Source: Rattus norvegicus
Taxonomy: Eukaryota; Chordata; Mammalia; Rodentia; Muridae
Direction: 5' to 3'
DNA: 64,000 nt
Assembly: GCF_036323735.1 (NCBI RefSeq)
Contig: NC_086029.1
Span: 48,385,857-48,449,856, forward strand
In this document: piece after piece, positions 55,004 through 64,000 of the stretch
Layout of the letters: every line of letters starts with the position of its first letter
How positions within the stretch are numbered: the first letter of the stretch is position 1
Program-made: the position numbers and the translations under genes
The notes under the pieces: model-generated
What the model was told of the DNA's origin: nothing
Database searches by the model: none
The model's input: the letters and a program-made list of their open reading frames with translations, nothing else

Positions 55004-55303
55004 TAATGGTTTCAATACGGGAAGTGGGGCTACTAGGAGGTGTGGCCTACTGGAGGAGGTGTGGCCTTACTGGAGGAGGTGTGGCTCCTCTAGAGGAAGA
55101 GTATCACTGTGAAGGCGGGGCTTTGAGGTCTTTGCGTGCGTGAGTGCGCAAGTCTAGCCAGTGTGAAAATGTCCCCTTCTGCTGCCTCGGAAGACGTAGA
55201 ATTCTCACCTCCTCCAGTACCATGCACCTGCGCATTGCCATGATGATAATGGACTGAACCTCTGAAACTGGTGTCCCTTCACAGCAATAAAACTCTTAAG
55301 ACA
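55004..55303 (+). mobile_element. MTD-like LTR with small internal tandem repeat
   Basis: ATAATGGTTTCAATACGG, GATGATAATGGACTGAACC and CTTCACAGCAATAAAACTC, with a terminus TTAAGACA, match the MTD-like family. The AATTAAATG segment has been lost. Confidence 0.75.
55031..55087. repeat. 19-20 bp tandem triplication in the LTR
   Basis: AGGAGGTGTGGC occurs at 55035, 55054 and 55074, separated by TACTGG-type spacers. The single GTTGGAGGA-type unit of the other MTD-like copies has expanded here. Confidence 0.9.
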
Positions 55304-55347
55304 AGCAGAAAGCAGTAACTATCTATCCTCAATCTTGGACCATACTA

Positions 55348-55860
55348 TGCTGTTTGATTTTTCTTGCTATGATAAAACAGTGACCAAAACTTGGGGAGGA
55401 AGGGGTTCATTTGGCTTACAGATCACAGTCGATCACCGAGTGAATCCAAGACAGAAAATCAAGGCAGGAACCTGGAGACAGGAACTGAAGCCGACACCAC
55501 GGAGGGATGCGGTCTCCTGGCTTACTTTCCCATGGCTTGCTTAACTTGCTTTCTTCCACAACCCAGGACACCTGCCCAGGTTGGCATTACCCTCAGTGGG
55601 CTGGGCAACCCCCCATATCAATCATTAATCAAAAAAACACCCACAGGCCAGTCTAGTAGAAATAGTTCTTCAATCGAGGTTTCCTCTTCCCAGGTGTATC
55701 AAGTTGTCAACCAAAGCTGATGGTGTGAGCCCCTGGAATGGCGTCAGCTGCAGTAGAGTGGATCTCCTCACCTCAGTGACCTTAATCTATAGGATGTGCC
55801 CAGAGGTTGGTCTTCACGGTGATTCTATAGCCTGTCAGGTTGACAATCAACATCCACTGT
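55348..55860 (-). mobile_element. Rodent MaLR-type LTR
   Basis: TTTCTTGCTATGATAAAACAG, AAGGGGTTCATTTGGC, CCCAGGACACCTGCCC, CCATATCAATCATTAATC and AGGTTGACAATCAACATCC are antisense landmarks of the family also seen in plus orientation at 59968-60476. Confidence 0.8.
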
Positions 55861-56006
55861 CAGGGAGTCCAAGGGGCTGACGGAACATGACTTCTCAACA
55901 TGCATGAACGTGTTTGTGGTGACACATATGTTCCTCAGACGCAGCAAAAAGCTTCACACAAGGGGACCACCTGGAGATATTTCGCAGGGACATCAGAAGT
56001 TCACAG

Positions 56007-56255
56007 CAGGGGCCTGGAGAGACGGCTCAGCATGTAACAGCACTTGCTGCTCTCTCAGAGGACCTGAATTTGGGTCCCAACTGTCACATCGTGGCTCACA
56101 ACTGTCTGCATCTCCAGTTCCAAGGAATCTGATGCCCCATTATGGCCTCTTTGGGTGTACCTGGTACATGTACATTCAGACAAACTCTCATGCACATAAA
56201 ATAAAAATAAATAAACCTTTTTGCAAGTCCAAAAAAAAAAAAAGAAAGAAAGAAA
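56007..56255 (+). mobile_element. B2/B3-type SINE
   Basis: GGCCTGGAGAGACGGCTCAG, TTGGGTCCCAACTGTCACATC, GTGGCTCACAACTGTCTGC and AAAATAAAAATAAATAAACC, with an A/GAAA tail. Diverged from the B2 consensus. Confidence 0.88.
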
Positions 56256-56435
56256 GAAAACAGACAACGTTGGAGACTGAGTCAAACCTCAGAAAGAGTA
56301 CCATTCAGATGCCAAGGACAAATGCATGCCCCGAACTCTGGGGGTGGGGTGGGGGGGCACTACACAGACTGCTTGGTATGTTCTATGCAGAGAAACAACT
56401 CCTTAATCCTCAGTATTTCTGACTGACTGCCATCT

Positions 56436-56565
56436 GAGACAGGGTCTCAAGTATCCCAAGTTAGCTCCAAATTCACTGTGTAGCTGAAGTGTGACTCTGA
56501 GTTCCTAACTCCCACCCCACCCCACCCAAGTGCCAGAGCAATGGGTCTATGCCTCCCCCCATGCC
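56436..56565 (-). mobile_element. B1-like SINE, old
   Basis: TGAGACAGGGTCTCAAGTATCC, CAAATTCACTGTGTAGC and CACCCAAGTGCCAGAGC are the antisense B1 in order. Confidence 0.75.
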
Positions 56566-57522
56566 AGCCGGTCTCCTTGTTGGTAAAGCTTCCGACTGAA
56601 TTAAATACCACTTCATAATTCTCGGACTCCAGGACCACCTCCCTGCTTACACAGGAATACCCTTGGGACCTTTCAAACACCTGTTTGGCTATAAATTTTA
56701 AAACAAAATTAAACAAAAAGGCCCCAAATGTCTCTAACTGGGTGATATCAGCAGATTGTGGGCCCATCGCTTAAGGCACAACGCCTTCCCTCTCCTGAGA
56801 GAAGGATCATCTCAGAGACAATAGTCTCTCTTCATAGACAAGTGGCAGCCTCTCATTGCCCTGCCACACTGTCTGGTCCTAGAGTAATTCTTGGCCTGGA
56901 GTTTGAGTCTACTCCATGTTACTCTCTGGGACTCCATTTCTCTCTAAGTTAGCACAGCAGTGAGTAAGGGCCTCTCTTTTGCTCAACACATGGCACCCTT
57001 TCCCCTTCTGGAGCTTCTCTCTGCAAGTGTATGTGTCCTGGTGCCTCTTCATCAAGGCCTGGTTTTCTTGCACTAGGGCCTGCCCCATGTTCTCCCATTG
57101 TCCTAATTCCCTCTGTAAAGGACTTACCAAGCCCTCTCATGGTCTGTGGTGCCTGGGCAATTCCCTGCCTGCCCAGCAGGGGGTGCTGTTTTCCCAGAGG
57201 CCTGGACTAGGCGGGCCACCGACCACACCCAGGGCTCACACACAGGCCTAGCCACATGCTGTTTATGTCTCTGGGGGAAGTGAATTGAGTTTGCTTGTGA
57301 AACAGTAGATGAGGTGCTATACACGGCAGGACTGCAAACATGGTTGTCTCCCAAGTGAGGAGCATTAAAGAGGGACAGGACAGCAGGCCCAGGACCTCTC
57401 AGGGAAGGTGATGGAACCAGTCTTTGCATATATTGCTATAACTATGACATCAGAGAAAAGATTGGCCTTATTAAAAGTGAAAAGTTCCCCACTACACACA
57501 GACCTTACTCACTTTCTCATTT
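56566..57522. other. Unique DNA; weak coiled-coil-like frame, not called
   Basis: The minus-strand frame 56909-57130 reads QRELGQWENMGQALVQENQ and continues in a helix-rich way. Just upstream on that strand lies a TTGGTAAGT donor-like word and a CTTTACAG acceptor-like word. I do not recognise a family, and no other exon is evident. It could be chance, a retrogene remnant or an old repeat. Confidence 0.3.
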
Positions 57523-57641
57523 CTGTCTCTGCCTCTCTCTGTCTCTCTTTCTATGTCTCTCCCTTTCTGTGTGTATGTCTCCCTGTCTCTCCCTGACTCT
57601 CTTTCTGTCTCTGTCTCTGTCTCTGTCTTTCTCTGTTTCTG

Positions 57642-57695
<54 letters not shown>

Positions 57696-57760
57696 CCCGC
57701 TCCCCCTCTCTCTGTGTCTCTTTCTCTCTATGTCTCCCTCCTGCCCCTGCCCACCTCTCC
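57523..57760. repeat. CT-rich array with pure (CT)n
   Basis: CTGTCTCT-type units surround a pure CT run of about 50 bp (57640-57692). The Arg-Glu repeats on the minus strand are translation of it. Confidence 0.96.
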
Positions 57761-58846
57761 GCCTTTGATTCTGAGTCCTAACATGATACACAGCGTATCA
57801 TTTACTTGTTCTAACAGGGAGGCTGGGCTAAATTTGTTTAGACAAGTTCTATAGCACTGAGCACGGAGAGGGTGAACGCGTTGGGTTTTCTGAGCCCAGA
57901 GAACATTCCGTTCCCTCGCTTGGGTTTACAATCCAGTGTGCTTTACATTAGAAGACAAGTTATAGCTTGTAAAATGGATGTGGAAATCGCGCCGAGTGTG
58001 AGGCGCCCCGGCGATGATTATGCAATCGGAGAAGCTTCTGCCAGGAGGAAGAGCGCCAGCTGAATGATTAGTTTGTAATTGTTCTGAGGCAAAATTAAAA
58101 TGCCTCTGTTTTCTGGATGGTGTTTGGGGGCAGACGGTCCCTGTCCTCGCCTCTGCATGCCACACGACAAGTTGGTGTCACCTGGCAGATTACTCTGACG
58201 TACAGCATGGGACCTCGGGGCAAGAACACAAAATATTTCATCTGTTGGTGTTTTGTTCAGATTTTCAAAAGGCCTACTAAAAGCCTGGAACTTGGAATTA
58301 CACTATTTTTTGCCCACAGGATTACCATTCTTTTTAAAAGGTGTCCGGTAATTCTTTTGAGTCCCACCTGCCGGGCGCAAGCATTTTGAAGATGCTCCCT
58401 AAACTGTCTCGGCCTCGGTCGGATATCCCAATCTTTTCAAGCACTGACTTTGGCTCTGGTATGTTTAAAGACCGTCCTTTGGGGATGATCTTATTTAAAA
58501 TATTGTGTACATCCTGCGTCTGTGCATGCAGCACATGTGTGGGCGCGTGCAGCAGGGCACACCTGTGTTGGTCCGAGGACAGCCCTGTGCAGCTGAGCCT
58601 TCTGAGCCTTCCATCTTCTCATCCTGGCGGTCCTCTCCAAAGCTGCCTTCCTCCTGCCACTGAGGACGTGCACCGGTCCAGCTTCTGCTGTGTGGATGAA
58701 GGTGTTTATAAATGTTCCTGCCACCCCTGGGGGAAGCTATGGGACACCAAGCATTCCAGCTCCTATAGGACACCGTCTCTCCTTACCTGGCTTATCTACG
58801 CCATGATACATAACACTCCACAGACTTCATTTATTGTCTTTTCCCC
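57761..58846. other. Unique DNA; candidate conserved regulatory block
   Basis: About 57780-58500 lacks repeats. It retains CpG (GAAATCGCGCCGAG, GGCGCCCCGGCG) next to AT-rich cores GATGATTATGCAATC (58012) and TGAATGATTAGTTTGTAATTG (58061). The 169-codon plus-strand frame (58341-58850) has no recognised domain. Confidence 0.45.
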
Positions 58847-58955
58847 TTGACAAGAAAGTAAGGTCCGTGGGGATAGGGATGTCCTAATCTCCCTCATGTC
58901 TGTCTCCGAGCTTCTGGAAAGATAACGTAGGTGCTCAGAAGGCATCACGGCTCTG
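58847..58955 (+). mobile_element. L2-like 3' end remnant
   Basis: AAGGTCCGTGGGGATAGGG, TGTCTGTCTCCGAG and ACGTAGGTGCTCAGAAGG keep the order of an L2 3' end. Much diverged. Confidence 0.5.
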
Positions 58956-59079
58956 CATGACAGGAACAGAGAGGGCAGCCAGAGCTGCAACTTTACTCAA
59001 GGGATCCAAAGGCCATGTCTTTTTGTAATGCAATAAACACATATATTACAAAATGACACATGTGTTTAAGTTGATATTT

Positions 59080-59145
59080 AATCGCTGTTAGAGGTGCTCG
59101 AGGCCCCAGGAATTACTTGGACCAGCAATTGAGAACCACTGATAG
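59080..59145. mobile_element. hAT-type DNA transposon end (MER5-like)
   Basis: AGGAATTACTTGGACCAGC followed by TTGAGAACCACTG resembles the terminal sequence of non-autonomous hAT elements. Only about 65 bp is recognisable. Confidence 0.4.
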
Positions 59146-59559
59146 AAGGGAGTCTCACCCCTAAGGTGCCCCAACAACGTTCATCTCCCCCTCTCCGTGG
59201 CTGATGGGAGTGGCTCGTTACCCACCACAGGGCTAACCTGTGAGTGCAGACGGCTTGACCCATGCAGGACCACACACAAGCATCCTTGCTGCTGCAATCA
59301 GACAATAGCAACCCCAGAATAGAGAACAGCTCATCCTGCAGCTTCTGCCACCTGAGCTCAGCAGGCTGCCCTCACCAGCCAGAGAAGAGCAGCCCCTGGC
59401 ATCTGTTCCTAGACGCAATAAAACCCCAAGCAAGCGTGGCCTCTGTGCAAACTCACCACAGCCCACAGCTCTGCGCTGGCTGTGACTCAAGGAGCGCATG
59501 CTGTCTGCCTTCTAACCCAGGGATTGGGACCTTTGGATTTGTCATTATAAAAACAGAAA
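59146..59559. other. Unique DNA, nothing recognised
   Basis: A 118-codon plus-strand frame (59262-59618) overlaps minus-strand frames; no domain was recognised. Confidence 0.4.
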
Positions 59560-59815
59560 CACGGAGCTGGCACGCAACTGTAATCCCAGCAGAGGCAGGA
59601 GGATGGCTAAAAGTCTGAGGCCTGCCTGATTTATGTAGCAAGCTCCAGTCCACACTGGGCTAAAGTCAGTTTGAGATGAACTTAGGGCACATGAGACCCT
59701 GAGCAAGAAGAAAGGAAGAAAGGAGGGAGAAAAGGCAGGACATGGGGGAGGAGGGGATAGAGGAAAGGGGAAAGGAAGGAGGGAAGAAAGGAGGGGGGAG
59801 GATATATGCTGGTTA
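59560..59815 (+). mobile_element. Old B1-like SINE with purine-rich tail
   Basis: GGAGCTGGCACGCAACTGTAATCC, AGGCAGGAGGATGGC and GAGACCCTGAGCAAG are B1 landmarks, with an internal deletion. The tail is a GGAAGGAGG-type purine tract (59698-59810). Confidence 0.7.
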
Positions 59816-59967
59816 ACTCACTGGCTGTGGGGTAGGGGGAAGTGAAGGAGGGGACAGGGAAGGAGGTACCAGCCTTAGACACCTATTGAGGTTATCTAGG
59901 CCTGCTCCCTGTCCTCCACTTAAATGTCACCAGGATCCAAAAACTTGGCATTTGACACAATTAGAAT

Positions 59968-60476
59968 GTTGTGCCGGTTAATTTCGTGTCAACCCAACAC
60001 ATGCCAGAGTCATTTTGAGAAGACAGAACCCTGATGGAGAAAAATACCTCCATAAGATCCACTGTAGACAAACCTGCAGGGCATTTTCTTAATTACTGAT
60101 CAGTGGGGGAGACCACCTCACTGTGGGTGGTGCCATCCTTGGGCTGGTGGTCCTGGGTTCTATTAGAAAGCAGGTGAGCGGAGCTGGGGATTTAGCTCAG
60201 TGGTAGAGCGCTTACCTAGGAAGCGCAAGGACCTGGGTTCGGTCCCCAGCTCCGAAAAAAAGAACAAAAAAAAAAAAAAAAAAAAAAGCAGGTGAGCAAG
60301 CCAGGAGAAGCAAGCCAGTAAGCAGCACCCTCCACGGCCTCTGCATCAGTGCCTGCCTGCAGGTTCCTGCCCTGCTTCATTCGGGGATGTGGAAATGTAA
60401 GCCAAATGAACCCTTCCCCCCCACAAGTAGCCTTGGTCCTGGTGTTTCATCACAGCGAGAAACCCTAACTAAGACA
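59968..60476 (+). mobile_element. Rodent MaLR-type LTR split by an ID
   Basis: TTAATTTCGTGTCAACCC, ATTTTCTTAATTACTGATC, GGTGGTGCCATCCTTGGG and ACGGCCTCTGCATCAGTGCC are in order. The 3' end is GGTGTTTCATCACAGCGAG and CCCTAACTAAGACA. Well preserved relative to the other copies. Confidence 0.85.
60167..60297 (+). mobile_element. ID element nested in a MaLR LTR
   Basis: The body at about 60180-60254 has intact A and B boxes and the GAGCTGGGG and CTAGGAAGCG variants. AAAGCAGGTGAGC is identical at 60167-60179 and 60285-60297. The A tail has one GAAC interruption. Confidence 0.97.
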
Positions 60477-61304
60477 GATATGTTCTTTATAACTACTTCT
60501 ATCACAAGCTGCACTACAGCTACGGACAATTTCACAAGTCAGGACTGTGCTGTTTAACGAATCCCATGCCTTCCATCTTCCTGGTCTTGAGTTTTAACCG
60601 CCTACGCATCTCTTTCTGAACAGTGCGGCTTACCGCACTGACTATTTTTTACTTTCTAAAATCTAGGAAAGTGGATTCCCAGCACACGTTTTCTTGTGTT
60701 CACTTCGGCCATTCTGCCTGACCACGTGCTCATGACCACGGAAACACAGTACTTTATCAGGTGAAACCACGTTTTCACAAATCCGCTCTAGTGACGGTGG
60801 GTGGTTGCTTCCATAAATCAAGCTGCTGGGTAGTCTTCGGGTAAACGCAGACAAGCTGTCCTGCTGGTGTCTACTTAGCAATAGAATTGCTAAGAATGAG
60901 GACGAGGGTGTCCTTTAACCCCCTGGGGGAGGAGAGTTGTCCTGAGTTTCCGGTGAGCATTCACTGGCAAGCCACGTGGTGGGTGCTGTTCTTCGGTACT
61001 GAGACTTCCTCCTGAATAGAGACATTCCTTCCTGCTGAGTTTTATAAAATGCTTTTCCTCTGTCGACTAAAAGTATCATCTTATTTTTTTTGGTTTGCTC
61101 AAGTGGCGAATTTACAGCAGCTGACCTTCCAAACATTTACCAAACATCTCTGGTTTGGATGTCGAGTGTCCCCTGGAGTCACACTCACATACTCAGGGAC
61201 CAATGAGGGCTCTAAGGGCAGAACCAGTTCTTTCTACTTAAAGAAAACCTCTTAAGACTGCAGAGGTGACCTCCTGAGGCGGGATCAGTCCAGGTGCCAA
61301 GGCC
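60477..61304. other. Unique DNA; faint L1-like segment
   Basis: A phrase near 60805-60900 (TTGCTTCCATAAATCAAGC, TAGCAATAGAATTGCTAAG) recalls antisense L1M but is too decayed to call. No exon was seen. Confidence 0.35.
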
Positions 61305-61385
61305 ACCTGCTGCTCTCTTTCCCCCTCAGCCTTTCCTTGCTGTCCCTCCCTCCCTCCTCCTTCCCCCTCCTCCCTTCTCCACAGG
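61305..61385. repeat. Pyrimidine-rich tract
   Basis: About 80 bp almost free of purines, with CCCTCCCTCC and CCCCCTCCTCCC words. Confidence 0.85.
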
Positions 61386-63274
61386 AGAGCCTGTTGACCA
61401 AAATGGATGATTGGTTTACGTGACTTCCGTGACTTCCATGACACAGACCGTTTTGTCTCTGCCTCTTTTCCTTGGGGCTGTTTTCCAGAATAATCCTCTC
61501 CCTGCAGAATATTCTTCTACCTTGTTATCTCTAATCTCTGCCCCAGTTTCCTGACTATGTCTTATCCAGAAGTGGTGGTGGACTGATCATTTCTGTGAGT
61601 ACAGAAACAGTCTGCAGTCAGCTTCCCCATCTTGTGGGTGCACACTGCTGGGAAACCCACACTGTGAGTCTTCATAGCTCACATCTCCTTCCCCCTGGAA
61701 GCTTGGGAATTTTGTCTGTGGAATCCGGTTCCATCCAGTGCCCTGGGCCCTTCCACATGCATGCCTGGTTCCTTGCTGTGTCTGTCTGCAAGTCTCCTGG
61801 ACTGTGTTAATGGCTTTTGCCCTCCCTGCCCTTTCCTCCCGGAAGTCTACCTGAAGGCTGTCCCTTCACGGCCTCTCCGGTCTTCTATTCTCTGCCTGTC
61901 ATTCTCTGTGTCACTTGACACCAATTTTGGATGGAGTTCTCCCGCCACACCTTCCTGTCCTCCAGTCTGCCTGGTCATTTCCCCAACGCTCCTCCTCTGT
62001 TTGCTGGAAGGCTCTGAGTTGCACGGTCTGTCCTGCGGGCTTATTTACAAGTGAACTAAGTGGAGTTGTTTTTCCCAGAGAAGGAAAACCATTATTTTAA
62101 CTTTTTTTTTTTAAAAGAGTTCACCACGGTAACAGCTATAGAGAAGAGCCAAACTTCCCTTCATCTGAAAGGCGGCAATCTGTCCGTTGCTTCATAAACA
62201 GATTTGTTTATTCCCTCAGCTCACGATGGGTGCGCAGTGAGCCCATGAACTTACTGCGGTTTTGGATTGGTCTTTCCTGGTAGCTAATTATCACCGTGAG
62301 GGTCCCCCGAGAGGGCCCCCCCATAAGCGTCTTGGCTTTCCTGGTTTTAAAATGTTTAAGTGCATTTGGCACTGCCCTCTCCCTGCCCCCATGCATGGCG
62401 AGTTGTCAGTCCTCAGCTACTTAGGCCGAATAGGCTGAGTTTCTGAGGAAACTTTGAAGTAGATTGAAGCGTCCATACATTCATCCAGGAACTATTGGGC
62501 CCCTTCCACAGAACACAGTTTGGCTGGAGATGATGTTCGGTGATCCCTGACATAACTTACTTGGGCTTGGGGTTTTGGGTTTGCTTGTCTGTTGTTTCGA
62601 GGGGAATCCAGAGCAATGCCTCTGGTCTGCTTCCTGGCAGGCAAGTCTCTGGCTGGCAGCTTTGAAGGCTCGGGGCTCGGGGCTCCTCTGTGTCTAAGTG
62701 TACCCTTCGAGGGCCCTGATTTCAAGTTCACACATGGGCTCTGTCTTCTGTTTGGAGCTGCAGCAGTTGGCACCAGCAAGAGCGTTGCTCTGCAGGATGC
62801 CGGGTGTGCGTTAGTCAAAGTCTCAGCACCTGGCAGCTGCCGTGCCTCTCCTCCCAGGGCCACTCACGGCCAGACAGCTGCCTGGAGTAGCTGTTAAGAA
62901 CTGGAAGTTGTCAGACCCGTGGCTTCAACCCAGCAGACCCAGCAATCCTCAGAGGTTCACCTGAAGACACCTCCCTCACCCTCTAAACCAACATCACTGA
63001 GTTCTTCCGGGGAACTCAAAGCAGCCAGGCAAGATCCCAGGCAGGAGGACTGGTGACTGGCCGCTTAGGAGCTGTCCCTGTGAGAAGCAGACATGTGGGG
63101 ACAAATGACCCAGCATAGGAAGCATGAAAAGGGGCCTCTGGATTGCCAGTGTTTGGGGCTGAAACCTCGGAAGGGGCATCCTTCCTCATCCTCCACAGAT
63201 GGATCCTCTCAGGAAGACAAAGTCATGACCTTCCTCAGAAAACAGCCCTGCAGAGGATGGGGGGAGGGATGGAC
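61386..63274. other. Unique DNA; possible conserved non-coding block
   Basis: About 1.9 kb with no recognised repeat. The part at 62090-62400 has CpG and a homeodomain-type core (GTAGCTAATTATCACCGTG). Frames of 97-123 codons at 61761-62054 and 62492-62897 show no domain. Confidence 0.4.
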
Positions 63275-63672
63275 TTAAGTGTGGCCCCTGATTCAGAATG
63301 CAATCTTATTTGAAAACAGGGTCATTCATCACAGATCGGCTATGATTAGTTCATGGTGACATAGAATGGACTCTAATCCCTCACCACCCGTGTCCTATTG
63401 GGAGGGGAGAGACAGGCACGGGGAAAGGGGAACTATGAGGTGAGGGACAGCAGAGAGAGCAGAGATGGCCATAGGAGCCAAGGGACACCCAGGATGTGTG
63501 AACACCAGATGTCAACAAGCTCGAGAGGGACCCTTCCCTAGAGCCTTCAGAGACGCATGGCTCTGCCTAAGACCTCATCTGGACTTCTGGGACTGTGGGC
63601 AATCAGCCTCTGCTGCTGAGGTCACAGTAGCCTCAGAAAGTGAGCTCACTAAGGCTCTGGTGCTGTAAGCCA
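63275..63672 (+). mobile_element. MLT1-type MaLR LTR
   Basis: CAGAATGCAATCTTATTTGAAAACAGGG, CATAGAATGGACTCTAATCC, ACAGCAGAGAGAGC and GACCCTTCCCTAGAGCCTTC are in MLT1 order, then TCTGGACTTCTGGGACTGTG. The 3' terminus is lost. Confidence 0.78.
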
Positions 63673-64000
63673 GAGCCTTAGGTCTAGCTGTGCCTTGCTA
63701 GGTCATTTATTCTTATCCGTATTTAGACTGCGCTTGCTGGTCACACACAGTAGGCCCTCACATTTGAACTTACCAGCAACTCCAAACACTGGCCTCTCCT
63801 GCTACCTGTCTCCCCCGCACCCCACGCTGCAAACCTGCACTGGATGGGCCTGTGGGAGGTCCTTGTGTTTCCTTCCGGGTCTCTGGCCCTGCTGCTGAGG
63901 GGTCCATGTGGTTGAGGGAAAGACCAAGCTAACTGGAGCTGTAGTGACACATCCAGAGTGAGCGGAGAGAGGTGAGGGAGGCTCCTGAGTGTCTGCACTA
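63673..64000. other. Non-repetitive DNA to the window edge
   Basis: Mixed sequence. Short frames on both strands, including one at 63741-63998, show no known domain. Confidence 0.4.

Noticed and set aside
58341..58850. A 169-codon plus-strand frame as a gene
   Set aside because: No domain or splice support; it overlaps opposite-strand frames and its end lies in an L2-like remnant.

Overview
The window is mammalian nuclear DNA, almost certainly from a rat (genus Rattus). The strongest evidence is six near-consensus ID elements, a tRNA-Ala/BC1-derived SINE amplified mainly in Rattus. At least five have adenine-rich tails and 12-17 bp target-site duplications I could match by eye. B1, B2/B3 and B4-type SINEs, a rodent L1 3' UTR, rodent MaLR-type LTRs and long CA/TG arrays support this. 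I cannot tell the chromosome or the neighbouring genes.

I found no protein-coding exon, rRNA gene, functional tRNA gene or CRISPR array. Every long open frame I inspected is either a simple repeat read as codons (CA/TG, GA-rich or GGT arrays), a transposon fragment, or a short frame with no recognisable domain. The window reads as intergenic or deep-intronic sequence. Any function is more likely in non-repetitive blocks that look like conserved non-coding elements (about 14160-14400, 17990-18350, 24825-25060, 52560-52985, 57780-58500 and 62090-62400). That is inference, because I could not align other genomes.

Layout. 0-13 kb: CA and AGAC-type arrays, an ID, an old L1 tail, two rodent MaLR-type LTRs (one holding a nested B2), a 23-bp minisatellite with a 206-bp higher-order repeat (9947-10636), and an old L1 with an internal TG/TA expansion. 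13-25 kb: mostly unique DNA with one ID, an old L1 fragment, SINEs and CA arrays. 25-32 kb: a CA-rich array split by a minus-strand solo LTR (25483-25780), a plus-strand gammaretrovirus-like solo LTR (26258-26833), B4/B3 SINEs and a rodent L1 3' end (30483-31147). 32-37 kb: a 22-bp minisatellite, a GGT array and a 1-kb GA-rich minisatellite (35036-36024) that carries a spurious 368-codon frame. 37-45 kb: an MLT1 LTR with an ID inside it and a 3.7-kb 5'-truncated minus-strand L1 (40393-44066). 45-56 kb: a CA-rich array with 92-bp and 186-bp repeat units (47540-48345), MTD-like LTRs, an unassigned retroposon-like block, and a three-level nest of ID in MTD-like LTR in older LTR (51415-52249). 56-64 kb: unique DNA, a CT array, L2 and hAT remnants, an ID nested in a rodent LTR (60167-60297) and an MLT1 LTR near the right edge.

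The genes-working-together question does not arise, because no host gene is visible. What can be read is a history. Ancient L2, MIR, L1M and MLT1 pieces were hit by rodent MaLR-type elements, then by B-type SINEs and the two solo LTRs, and most recently by ID elements. Simple repeats often sit at the 3' ends of B3 and B4 SINEs. Family names are from memory of consensus sequences and are given as probable.
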